Positions 50,251 to 57,444 of a stretch of 64,000 bases of DNA are shown here, piece by piece; the stretch's first letter is position 1, and the number at the start of each line of letters is the position of its first letter. The stretch lies in NCBI GenBank assembly GCA_003243195.1, contig QFQI01000001.1, forward strand, positions 434,001-498,000, read 5' to 3'. This DNA is from Sphingomonas taxi. GTDB taxonomy: Bacteria; Pseudomonadota; Alphaproteobacteria; Sphingomonadales; Sphingomonadaceae. The notes beneath the pieces are model-generated. The model was given only the letters and a program-made list of their open reading frames with translations. It was not told where the DNA came from and searched no databases. The position numbers and the translations under genes were made by a program.

Positions 50251-50320
50251 AATCGAGGATGAGCGGACCGGTTTGCACGGCGCACGACCATCGCCAGCGT
50301 GTGCGGCAACCCCTCGCCGA

Positions 50321-50343
50321 CCCTCTCTCCACGGGGGAGAGGG
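50321..50343. repeat. CCCTCTC...GAGAGGG palindromic repeat, copy 2
   Basis: CCCTCTC (50321-50327) and GAGAGGG (50337-50343) pair around TCCACGGGG. It is followed by copy 3, CCCTCTCCCC (50360-50369) with a weaker GGGGGTTGGGGG partner. All three lie between serA and hisZ; possible transcription stop or RNA-stabilising elements. Confidence 0.45.
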
Positions 50344-50422
50344 CTTCGGGTTCTTCTGGCCCTCTCCCCACCGGCCAGGGGGTTGGGGGCGGGGGCGGTG
50401 TGTCACCGATACCCCGCCCGGA

Positions 50423-52000
50423 TCAGAACGACAGGCCCATCGCGGTCTTCACGCCCGGCAACGCCTTGACCGCCGCCAGCATGTCCGCATCCACCGGCTG
50501 GTCGACGCTCAGCAGCAGCACCGCCTCCCCGCCGGCCTGACGCCGCCCGAGGTGGAAGGTGCCGATGTTGACCCCCGCCTCACCCAGCAGCGTGCCGATG
50601 CGGCCGATGAAGCCCGGCGCGTCCTCGTTGACGACGTACAGCATCGCGCCGCTCAGGTCGGCCTCGACCTTGATGCCGAACAGTTCCACCAGTCGCGGCG
50701 CGCTGTCGCCGAACAACGTGCCGACCACCGAGCGCTCGCCATCGGCGGTGCGGACCGCAACGCGCAGCAGCGTGTGATAGTCGCCCTCGCGCTCGGTGCG
50801 GATCTCGCGCACCTCCATGCCGCGATCGCGCGCCAGCACGGGGGCGTTGACCATGTTCACCGTGTCGGTCTGCGTCCGCAGGAAGCCGGTCAGCACCGCG
50901 CTGGTCAGCGGCTTGGGGTTCAGCTCGGCGGCGGCGCCCTCGCGGTGGATCGACACGCGGTCGATCGCGCCGGTGGCAAGCTGCCCGACCAGAGAGCCGA
51001 GCTTCTCGGCCAGCCCCATGTACGGGCGCAGCTTGGGCGCTTCCTCCGCCGACAGGCTCGGCATGTTGAGCGCGTTGGTGACGCCGCCGGACACCAGATA
51101 GTCCGCCATCTGCTCGGCGACCTGGATCGCCACGTTCACCTGCGCCTCGGTGGTCGACGCGCCCAGGTGCGGCGTGGAGATGAAGTTCGGGGTGCCGAAC
51201 AGCGGCGATTCCTTCGCCGGCTCGGTCACGAACACGTCGAGCGCCGCGCCCGCGATATGGCCCGAGTCGAGCCCTTCCTTCAGCGCCGCCTCGTCGATCA
51301 GCCCGCCGCGCGCGCAATTGACGATCCGCACGCCCTTCTTGGTCTTGGCGAGGTTTTCCGCCGACAGGATGTTGCGCGTCTGATCGGTCAGCGGCGTGTG
51401 CAGCGTGATGAAGTCGGCGCGCGCCAGCAGCTCGTCCAGCGTCACCTTGGTCACGCCCAGCTCCACCGCACGCTCCTCGGTCAGGAACGGGTCGAAGGCG
51501 ATGACCTTCATGCGCAGCCCCAGCGCGCGGTCGGCGACGATCGACCCGATGTTGCCCGCACCGATCAGCCCCAGCGTCTTGGCGGTCATCTCGACCCCCA
51601 TGAAGCGGTTCTTCTCCCACTTGCCCGCCTGCGTCGAGGCATCCGCCTCCGGCAACTGACGCGCGAGCGCGAACATCAGCGCGATGGCGTGTTCGGCGGT
51701 GGTGATCGAATTGCCGAAGGGCGTGTTCATCACGACCACGCCCTTCGCGGAGGCGGCGGGAATGTCGACATTGTCGACGCCGATCCCGGCGCGCCCGACC
51801 ACCTTCAGGTTGGTGGCATGGTCGAGGATGTCCTTCGTGACCTTGGTCGAGCTGCGGATCGCAAGGCCGTCATACTGGCCGATGATCGCCTTCAGCTCGT
51901 CGGGGGTCTTGCCGGTGATCTCGTCCACCTCGACCCCGCGCGTGCGGAAGATCTCGGCGGCGCGAGGGTCCATCTTGTCGGAAATCAGTACCTTGGGCAT
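50423..52000 (-). CDS. serA: D-3-phosphoglycerate dehydrogenase
   Basis: A 525-residue long-form SerA that oxidises 3-phosphoglycerate, opening serine synthesis. Substrate/NAD domains: ITGKTPDELKAIIGQYDGLA, VVGRAGIGVDNVDIPAASAK, the dinucleotide-binding LGLIGAGNIGSIVADRALGL and catalytic Arg/Glu/His blocks (NCARGGLIDEAAL, STPHLGASTTEAQ). An intervening ASB domain and a C-terminal ACT domain (YVVNEDAPGFIGRIGTLLGE) are present, so feedback control by serine is likely. It follows serC with a REP pair in the 127-base gap. Confidence 0.97.
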   Translation of the reverse strand: MPKVLISDKMDPRAAEIFRTRGVEVDEITGKTPDELKAIIGQYDGLAIRSSTKVTKDILDHATNLKVVGRAGIGVDNVDIPAASAKGVVVMNTPFGNSITTAEHAIALMFALARQLPEADASTQAGKWEKNRFMGVEMTAKTLGLIGAGNIGSIVADRALGLRMKVIAFDPFLTEERAVELGVTKVTLDELLARADFITLHTPLTDQTRNILSAENLAKTKKGVRIVNCARGGLIDEAALKEGLDSGHIAGAALDVFVTEPAKESPLFGTPNFISTPHLGASTTEAQVNVAIQVAEQMADYLVSGGVTNALNMPSLSAEEAPKLRPYMGLAEKLGSLVGQLATGAIDRVSIHREGAAAELNPKPLTSAVLTGFLRTQTDTVNMVNAPVLARDRGMEVREIRTEREGDYHTLLRVAVRTADGERSVVGTLFGDSAPRLVELFGIKVEADLSGAMLYVVNEDAPGFIGRIGTLLGEAGVNIGTFHLGRRQAGGEAVLLLSVDQPVDADMLAAVKALPGVKTAMGLSF

Positions 52001-52022
52001 GGGTTCGTCCTGTCGATACGAT

Positions 52023-52117
52023 CGTCATCCCCGCAAGGGGCGGGGGTCCATGGCCGCTGGTCGTGCGGCCGCTTCGACGATCTGCCTATGGGGAGCCCCG
52101 CCTGCGCGGGGATGATG
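52023..52117. repeat. Inverted pair of REP-like repeats around a hairpin
   Basis: Copy A (52023-52054, starting CGTCATCCCCGCAAGGGGC) and copy B read on the opposite strand (52117-52086, starting CATCATCCCCGCGCAGGCG) share the core TCATCCCCGC and the following GGGG...CCAT arm. Between them GGCCGC/GCGGCC (52052-52070) forms a hairpin. The arrangement resembles a bacterial interspersed mosaic element. It lies inside the serC-serA operon and may uncouple the levels of the two messages. Confidence 0.55.
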
Positions 52118-52127
52118 GTGTGACGGG

Positions 52128-53282
52128 TCAGCCGGCCTTCGCGGCCGCATAGGCCCAGTCCAGCCACGGACCGAGCGCCTCGATATCGGCGGTGTCAACG
52201 GTCGCGCCGCACCAGATGCGCAGGCCCGCGGGCGCGTCGCGATAGCCCGCGACGTCATAAGCGGCGCCTTCCTTCTCGAGCAGCCCGGCCATCTTCTTGA
52301 TGAAGTCGGCATCGGCGCCCGCGACGGTGAGGCACACGCTGGTCTTCGAGCGCGACGCCTTGTCGCCGGCCAGATGCCCCAGCCACTCGCGCTCCGCCAC
52401 GATCCGGTCCAGCGCGGCGGCGTTCGCGTCGGAGCGCGCGATCAGGCCGCCCGCCCCCAGCGACTTCGCCCATTCCAGCGACCAGATCGCATCCTCCACC
52501 GCCAGCATCGACGGCGTGTTGATCGTCTCGCCCTTGAACACGCCCTCGGCCAGCTTGCCCTTGGACACGAGCCGGAAGACCTTGGGCAGCGGCCAGGCCG
52601 GCGTGTAGCTTTCCAGCCGCTCGACCGCGCGCGGGCCGAGGATCAGCACGCCGTGCCCGCCCTCGCCGCCCAGCACCTTCTGCCAGGAGAAGGTGGCGAC
52701 GTCGATCTTGTGCCATGGCAGGTCATAAGCGAAGACGCCGCTGGTCGCGTCGGCGAAGCTCAGCCCCTCGCGATCGTCGGGAATCCACTCGCCGTCCGGC
52801 ACGCGCACGCCGCTGGTGGTACCGTTCCAGGTGAACAGCACGTCGTTGCTCCAGTCGACGGCGGCCAGGTCCGGCAACTGGCCGTAATCGGCGCGGATCA
52901 CGGTCGGGTCGATCTTCAACTGCTTGACCGCATCGGTCACCCAGCCCTCGCCGAAGCTTTCCCATGCCAGCGCGGTCACCGGGCGCGCGCCCAGCATCGT
53001 CCACATCGCCATCTCGAACGCGCCGGTGTCGGAACCGGGGACGATGCCGATGCGGTGGGTATCGGGCAGGTTCAGCAACTCGCGCATCAGATCGATGCAA
53101 TATTGCAGGCGCTGCTTGCCGAGCTTCGAGCGGTGCGAGCGTCCCAGGACGTCGGTCGCGAGCCTGGCGGGGTCATAGCCCGGCGGCTTGGCGCAGGGGC
53201 CGGACGAAAAATGCGGGCGCGCCGGCCGGGTGGCGGGCTTCGCGGGCGCAAGGGTGGCGTCGGCGGCAGTCGTATCAGTCAT
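52128..53282 (-). CDS. serC: Phosphoserine aminotransferase
   Basis: A 384-residue PLP enzyme of the alphaproteobacterial SerC type. It makes phosphoserine from 3-phosphohydroxypyruvate using glutamate. Blocks: PHFSSGPCAKPPGYDPARLA, LGRSHRSKLGKQRLQYCIDL, GIVPGSDTGAFEMAMWTMLG, the PLP-lysine region DVATFSWQKVLGGEGGHGVL and SYTPAWPLPKVFRL. A Shine-Dalgarno GAGGAGAG precedes the ATG. First gene of the serC-serA operon, behind a structured leader. Confidence 0.97.
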   Translation of the reverse strand: MTDTTAADATLAPAKPATRPARPHFSSGPCAKPPGYDPARLATDVLGRSHRSKLGKQRLQYCIDLMRELLNLPDTHRIGIVPGSDTGAFEMAMWTMLGARPVTALAWESFGEGWVTDAVKQLKIDPTVIRADYGQLPDLAAVDWSNDVLFTWNGTTSGVRVPDGEWIPDDREGLSFADATSGVFAYDLPWHKIDVATFSWQKVLGGEGGHGVLILGPRAVERLESYTPAWPLPKVFRLVSKGKLAEGVFKGETINTPSMLAVEDAIWSLEWAKSLGAGGLIARSDANAAALDRIVAEREWLGHLAGDKASRSKTSVCLTVAGADADFIKKMAGLLEKEGAAYDVAGYRDAPAGLRIWCGATVDTADIEALGPWLDWAYAAAKAG

Positions 53283-53310
53283 GTCTGACTCTCCTCACAG
53301 AGAGCACGCG

Positions 53311-53400
53311 CGGCGTTGGGACCGCGTGGCCCGCCGGCGGCCCTAGCGGCGACATCGCCGTTTGGCAACCGCCCGCCGCAGTGACGACTCCCTTCGTCAC
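53311..53400 (-). promoter_or_regulatory. Structured 5' leader of serC
   Basis: Within 120 bases upstream of serC the minus strand can fold into GTGACGA/TCGTCAC (53381-53400), CGGCGA/TCGCCG (53347-53360) and a G/C-rich hairpin with partly alternative pairings (53318-53343). A 'serC' leader motif with attenuator-like hairpins is known upstream of serC in alphaproteobacteria; whether this is one needs a covariance-model test. No clear T-run was seen. Confidence 0.35.
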
Positions 53401-53483
53401 CCTAGGCTTGTTCCGGGAACCAGCGTGCCACACGCTGCGGCATGCGCGGTGGCGGGACGGGTGGAGACGGAAACAGGTCCGGC

Positions 53484-54122
53484 ATGGCGGTGGCGGCGGC
53501 CTTGCTGCTGCTAATGGCAGCATGCGGACGGACGGAGCGGCCCACGCCCGCCGCGCCGCGCGCATCGGTCGAGGGGCCGACGCTGCGCGAGACCAGCCAG
53601 TGCCTCGCGGACCTGCGCGCGCTGGGGGTCGATTTCCAGCCGCTGCCTGACAGGCAGTTCGGTCCGGGTTGCGCGCTGGTCGGCACGGTCAAGCTGCTCG
53701 ACATCGGCGTGCCGACCGCCAATCTCGGCGCGATCCGCTGCGGGCAGGCGCGTGGCTTTGCGGCCTGGGCGCGCAACGGCGTGGCGCCCGCGGCGTACCA
53801 GATCCTCGGCTCCGAACTGTCGCGCATCGTCAGCATGGGCAGCTACGCCTGCCGCAACACCGTCGGCACGCGTGGGCCGGCGCGGCGCTCCGGGCATGCT
53901 ATCGCCAATGCCATCGACATCGGCGCATTCGAGTTGAAGGACGGGCGGCGGATCTCGATCCTGCGCGACTGGAACTCGACCGACGCCGACGTGCGGCGCT
54001 TCCTGCGCACGGTGCACACCTCCGCCTGCCGGCGGTTCGGCACCGTGCTGTCACCCGATTACAATGCGGTGCACCGCGATCACCTGCACCTGGAGGATGA
54101 CGGCGCGCGCTTTTGTCGTTGA
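53484..54122 (+). CDS. Extensin-like C-terminal domain lipoprotein
   Basis: A 212-residue lipoprotein. The start MAVAAALLLLMAACGRTERP has a lipobox (MAAC). The rest matches the extensin-like C-terminal family: SQCLADLRALGVDFQPLPDR, GCALVGTVKLLDIG, MGSYACRNTVGTRGPARRSG, HAIANAIDIGAFELKDGRRI, FLRTVHTSACRRFGTVLSPD and YNAVHRDHLHLEDDG. The HxxxxAxDI and HxDHLH pattern is reminiscent of D-Ala-D-Ala-type peptidases with zinc, so a peptidoglycan role is plausible but unproven. The start at 53484 was favoured over 53442 because it opens the signal peptide. Confidence 0.88.
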   Translation: MAVAAALLLLMAACGRTERPTPAAPRASVEGPTLRETSQCLADLRALGVDFQPLPDRQFGPGCALVGTVKLLDIGVPTANLGAIRCGQARGFAAWARNGVAPAAYQILGSELSRIVSMGSYACRNTVGTRGPARRSGHAIANAIDIGAFELKDGRRISILRDWNSTDADVRRFLRTVHTSACRRFGTVLSPDYNAVHRDHLHLEDDGARFCR

Positions 54123-54154
54123 GGGCGCCGCGGGCGCGCCCTATCGGTGGGCGA

Positions 54155-55042
54155 ATGACTGATCCCCGCGTACCAAGCCGCGTGTTCCCGCGTGCCAAGC
54201 AGGATGCCGAGGTCGCCAAGACCAGCATCTCCACCCCGCAGACCGAGAGCCATGCCTATCGCCTCGCCTTTCAGGACATGGACTTCCTGTTGCGCGAGGA
54301 TCTGCGCCCGGTGCGCTTCCAGCTCGAGTTGCTGAAGACGCAGTTGATCTTCGACGAGGCGCACATCGGTTCGACCTTCGTCTTCTACGGCTCGGCGCGC
54401 ATCCCGGAGCCGGCCAAGGCGCAGGCGCTGCTCGACATGGCCAGCGACGACAAGAGCCGCCGCATCGCCGAACGGCTGGTCGCCAAGTCCAAATATTACG
54501 ATATGGCACGCGAACTGGCGCAGCTCTGTTCCAACTTCCCGCGCGACGAGGCGGGAAAGCGGCATTTCGTGGTCTGCTCGGGCGGCGGGCCGTCGATCAT
54601 GGAGGCGGCGAACCGCGGCGCGGCCGACGTGCACGCCGAATCGGTCGGGCTGAACATCGTCCTGCCGCACGAACAGGCACCCAATCCGTACGTCACCCCG
54701 GCGCTGTCGACGCAATTCCACTATTTCGCGCTGCGCAAGATGCACTTCCTCCTCCATGCGCGCGCGCTGGCGGCGTTCCCGGGCGGCTTCGGAACGTTCG
54801 ACGAGCTGTTCGAACTGCTCACGCTGATCCAGACCGGCAAGGTCGAGCCGATCCCCGTGCTGCTGTTCGGTCGAGAATTCTGGGAGCGGGTCGTCAATTT
54901 CGAGGCGCTGGTCGAGGAAGGCGTGGTGTCCGAACGCGACCTCGGCATCTTCCGCTATGTCGACAGCGCCGCCGAAGGCTGGGCGGTGGTGCAGCAATTC
55001 TACCGCGACCGGCAGGAGCGCCACGGCGACGGAGGGAAGTAG
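54155..55042 (+). CDS. LOG family protein (Rossmann nucleotide-binding)
   Basis: A 295-residue protein of the LOG/lysine-decarboxylase-like family. The signature PGGFGTFDELFELLTLIQTG and the phosphate-binding GGGPSIMEAANRGAA are complete, with ALRKMHFLLHARALAAFPGG between. True LOG proteins cleave cytokinin ribotides or nucleotide monophosphates (AMP nucleosidase activity), and the N-terminal about 90-residue extension (SHAYRLAFQDMDFLLREDLR) is typical of the longer proteobacterial members, whose substrate is not established. It lies 32 bases after the extensin-like gene. Confidence 0.88.
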   Translation: MTDPRVPSRVFPRAKQDAEVAKTSISTPQTESHAYRLAFQDMDFLLREDLRPVRFQLELLKTQLIFDEAHIGSTFVFYGSARIPEPAKAQALLDMASDDKSRRIAERLVAKSKYYDMARELAQLCSNFPRDEAGKRHFVVCSGGGPSIMEAANRGAADVHAESVGLNIVLPHEQAPNPYVTPALSTQFHYFALRKMHFLLHARALAAFPGGFGTFDELFELLTLIQTGKVEPIPVLLFGREFWERVVNFEALVEEGVVSERDLGIFRYVDSAAEGWAVVQQFYRDRQERHGDGGK

Positions 55043-55050
55043 CCCCCTGT

Positions 55051-55069
55051 CGCAGCCGTGATGGCTGCG
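55051..55069. terminator. Hairpin between convergent LOG and monooxygenase genes
   Basis: CGCAGCC (55051-55057) and GGCTGCG (55063-55069) pair perfectly around GTGAT. It lies 8 bases after the LOG stop. No T-run. Confidence 0.5.
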
Positions 55070-55082
55070 CACGCCGGCATCG

Positions 55083-56570
55083 TCACTCCGGCCCGGCGCC
55101 CTGCGCTCCGGGCCGCACCTTCCCGAAGCGCAGCGGCGCGGCGAGGCGGGTCGTGTGGAAGCCGAGCAGGTCGAGCAGGTAGTTCTGCCGCACCCGCCAC
55201 GGGGCACGCCGGCCCTGCCGCGGCAGCGTCGCGGCGGCGCGCCGGACATAGCCGGCGTCCAGCGCGAACAGCGGCGCGTCCGATTGCTCGCCCGCCGGCA
55301 CCACCGCCTGCACGCTCGCCCAGCCGCGGCGCTTCATGTGGCGCAGCAGCCGGCTGACGAAACGCGCGGTCAGGTCGCTCTTCAGCGTCCATGACGCGTT
55401 GGTGTAGCCGACCGAGAAGGCGAAGTTCGGCACCCCGTCCAGCATCGCGCCACGGAACAGCAGCCGCGCGCCGACATCCACCGGAGCCCCGTCCACGGCC
55501 AGCGCGATCCCGCCCATCATCAGCACCTTCAGCCCGGTGGCGCTCACCACCAGATCGGCCGGCAGTTCGCTCCCCGATTCGAGCGCGATGCCATAAGCGG
55601 TGAAATGCGCGATCCGGTCGGTGACGATCGCCGCCCGCCCGGCGCGCAGCGCGTCGAACAGGTCGTTGTCGGGAACCAGGCACAGCCGCTGGTCCCATGG
55701 ATCGTAGCGCGGCGTCAGATGCGCCATGTCGAACCCCGGGCCGAGTGCCGCCCGCTGCGCCGCCGCGATCTGCCGCCGCACGATCGCGGGGCGGCGGCGG
55801 GCGAGACCATAGAAGACACTGGTCAGCGCGATGCTTTTCCAGCGGATCGCCACATCCGCGACGCGCGCCGGCAGGCGGCGGCGCAGCGTCGCGTCGAGCG
55901 GGCTGCGCGCCGGCTGCGACACGATATAGGTGGGCGAGCGCTGCAACATGGTGACGTGCGCCGCGCCACGCGCGACCAGCGCGGGCACCAGCGTGACCGC
56001 GGTCGCGCCCGAGCCGATCACCACGACGCGGCGCCCTGCCACCTGCTGCGCCGCGGGCCAGAATTGCGGATGGACGATCTCGCCCCCGAACGCCGTCATG
56101 CCGGGCCGCTCGGGCGCGTGGCCGGCGGCGTAATCATAATAGCCGGTGCAGCCGAACAGGAAGGCGCAGCTCACCCGCCGCGCGGTGCCGTCCACCTCGT
56201 ACTCGACCGTCCAGCGCGCGGTGGCGCTCGACCAGTCGGCGCGACGCACGCGGTGGCGCAGCCGGACGTGGCGTTCGACGTCGAACGCGCGCGCGGTGTC
56301 GACGATATAGTCGCGGATATCGCCGCCCTCGACGATCGCGCGCGCGCCGCGCCACGGACGGAAGGGAAACCCCAGCGTCGCCATGTCCGAATCGGAGCGG
56401 ACGCCGGGATAGCGGAACAGATCCCACGTCCCGCCGATCGCGTCGCGCCCCTCGAAGATCGCGAGCCGCAGCGACGGGTCCCCCGCCTGCAACCGGATCG
56501 CCGCGCCGATCCCCGACAGCCCGGCACCGACGATCAGGACGTCGAGATGCTCGGGGTCGGCATCGCTCAC
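55083..56570 (-). CDS. FAD/NADP-dependent monooxygenase (BVMO/FMO class)
   Basis: A 495-residue flavoprotein. It has a first FAD-binding loop (VLIVGAGLSGIGAAIRLQ), IGGTWDLFRYPGVRSDSDM typical of FMO/BVMO enzymes, the fingerprint FGGEIVHPQFWP (FxGxxxHxxxW[P/D]) and a second NADP-binding VVVIGSGATAVTLVPALV. ATG-like ends (SATGLKVLMMGG) close the FAD site. Such enzymes insert oxygen into ketones or oxidise heteroatoms. The start is GTG 56570, overlapping the upstream gene by 4 bases (GTGA), so it is last in a three-gene operon. Substrate unknown. Confidence 0.88.
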   Translation of the reverse strand: MSDADPEHLDVLIVGAGLSGIGAAIRLQAGDPSLRLAIFEGRDAIGGTWDLFRYPGVRSDSDMATLGFPFRPWRGARAIVEGGDIRDYIVDTARAFDVERHVRLRHRVRRADWSSATARWTVEYEVDGTARRVSCAFLFGCTGYYDYAAGHAPERPGMTAFGGEIVHPQFWPAAQQVAGRRVVVIGSGATAVTLVPALVARGAAHVTMLQRSPTYIVSQPARSPLDATLRRRLPARVADVAIRWKSIALTSVFYGLARRRPAIVRRQIAAAQRAALGPGFDMAHLTPRYDPWDQRLCLVPDNDLFDALRAGRAAIVTDRIAHFTAYGIALESGSELPADLVVSATGLKVLMMGGIALAVDGAPVDVGARLLFRGAMLDGVPNFAFSVGYTNASWTLKSDLTARFVSRLLRHMKRRGWASVQAVVPAGEQSDAPLFALDAGYVRRAAATLPRQGRRAPWRVRQNYLLDLLGFHTTRLAAPLRFGKVRPGAQGAGPE

Positions 56571-56956
56571 GCGCCGGCCAGTTCGGCGGCCGGTTCGGCG
56601 ACGATCGTCGCGGGTTCACGCTGCACCAGCGGCGGCATGCCGAGCCGCCGGATGTCGATCGCGGTCAGCCCGACCAGCAGCACCGCACCGAAGCGCCGGT
56701 CGCGCGTCTCGACCAGGATGCCGCCGGGCGCCTGGCGCAGCATCGGCCATTCCACCTCGCGCGCCGCCACGCGCGCGCGGCGCGCGCGCACCAGCGCGAT
56801 TCGCCCCGTCGGATCAATCGCCAGCGCGGCGCGGCCATCATCGGCGATCGCGGCGTCGAACGCCGCGAACCCCGGCAACGCCTCCGCCGCCGCCGCCATC
56901 GCCTCTTCCACCGTCCGCATCATCCGGTCGGCCCGACCGATGCCGAACAGCGACAA
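56567..56956 (-). CDS. Hypothetical protein in monooxygenase operon
   Basis: A protein of about 129 residues with no recognised motif. It begins MSLFGIGRADRMMRTVEEAM and continues with an Ala-rich helical part (AAAAEALPGFAAFDAAIADD), a basic middle (VRARRARVAAREVEWPMLRQ) and an Ala/Val end. The GGAGG ribosome site sits 8 bases before TTG 56956, so that start is preferred; the GTG at 56965 overlaps the ribosome site. It is flanked on both sides by overlapping or near-overlapping genes, which supports it as real. Confidence 0.6.
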   Translation of the reverse strand: MSLFGIGRADRMMRTVEEAMAAAAEALPGFAAFDAAIADDGRAALAIDPTGRIALVRARRARVAAREVEWPMLRQAPGGILVETRDRRFGAVLLVGLTAIDIRRLGMPPLVQREPATIVAEPAAELAGA

Positions 56957-56971
56957 CAGCCGCACCTCCGC

Positions 56972-57400
56972 TCAGCCCTGCCGCGCCACCGCGTCGAGCA
57001 GCGGACGCAAGCCGGTCAGGTCGTAGCCGGCCGTCGCCGCCTTGGCCGTCAGCGCCCCGGCATCCTCGCCCTGCGCCGCGCCGGCGAGCGCCCACAGGTT
57101 GCACGAGCGCGTACCCGACCGGCAATAAGCGAGCACCGGCCCGTCCGCCGCCGCCAGCGCCGCGATCATCGCATCGACCTGCGGACGCGAGAAACCGGCC
57201 TGCGTCACGGGGATAGCGGTATAGGCCAGTCCCGCCGCCTCAGCCGCCACACGGATCGACTCGCCGTCCGGCTGACCGGCCTCCTCGCCGTCGGGGCGAT
57301 TGTTGACGATCGCGACATAGCCGGCGGCAGCGATCGCGGGCACGTCGTCTGGGGTGATCTGCGGAGCGACGGCAACCGTCGGGTCAAGGGGGCGGAGCAT
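56972..57400 (-). CDS. TIGR01244 family phosphatase/sulfurtransferase-like protein
   Basis: A 142-residue protein tyrosine phosphatase-fold domain. The family start VAPQITPDDVPAIAAAGYVA, VNNRPDGEEAGQPDGESI and the active-site loop LAYCRSGTRSCNLW (CxxGxxRS-type P-loop, catalytic Cys) are visible. These BLH-domain proteins are found fused to or beside persulfide dioxygenases and rhodanese-like enzymes and are thought to handle sulfide-related chemistry, though many are uncharacterised. It heads the operon with the hypothetical and the monooxygenase genes. Confidence 0.82.
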   Translation of the reverse strand: MLRPLDPTVAVAPQITPDDVPAIAAAGYVAIVNNRPDGEEAGQPDGESIRVAAEAAGLAYTAIPVTQAGFSRPQVDAMIAALAAADGPVLAYCRSGTRSCNLWALAGAAQGEDAGALTAKAATAGYDLTGLRPLLDAVARQG

Positions 57401-57444
57401 CGCGCGACCCTAGCGGAGCGCGCGTCACGCGTCAGCCCCGAACC

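Noticed and set aside
53275..53355. 26-codon frame overlapping the serC start, considered as a leader peptide
   Set aside because: It has only two Ser codons and no Shine-Dalgarno; mentioned only as context for the serC leader.
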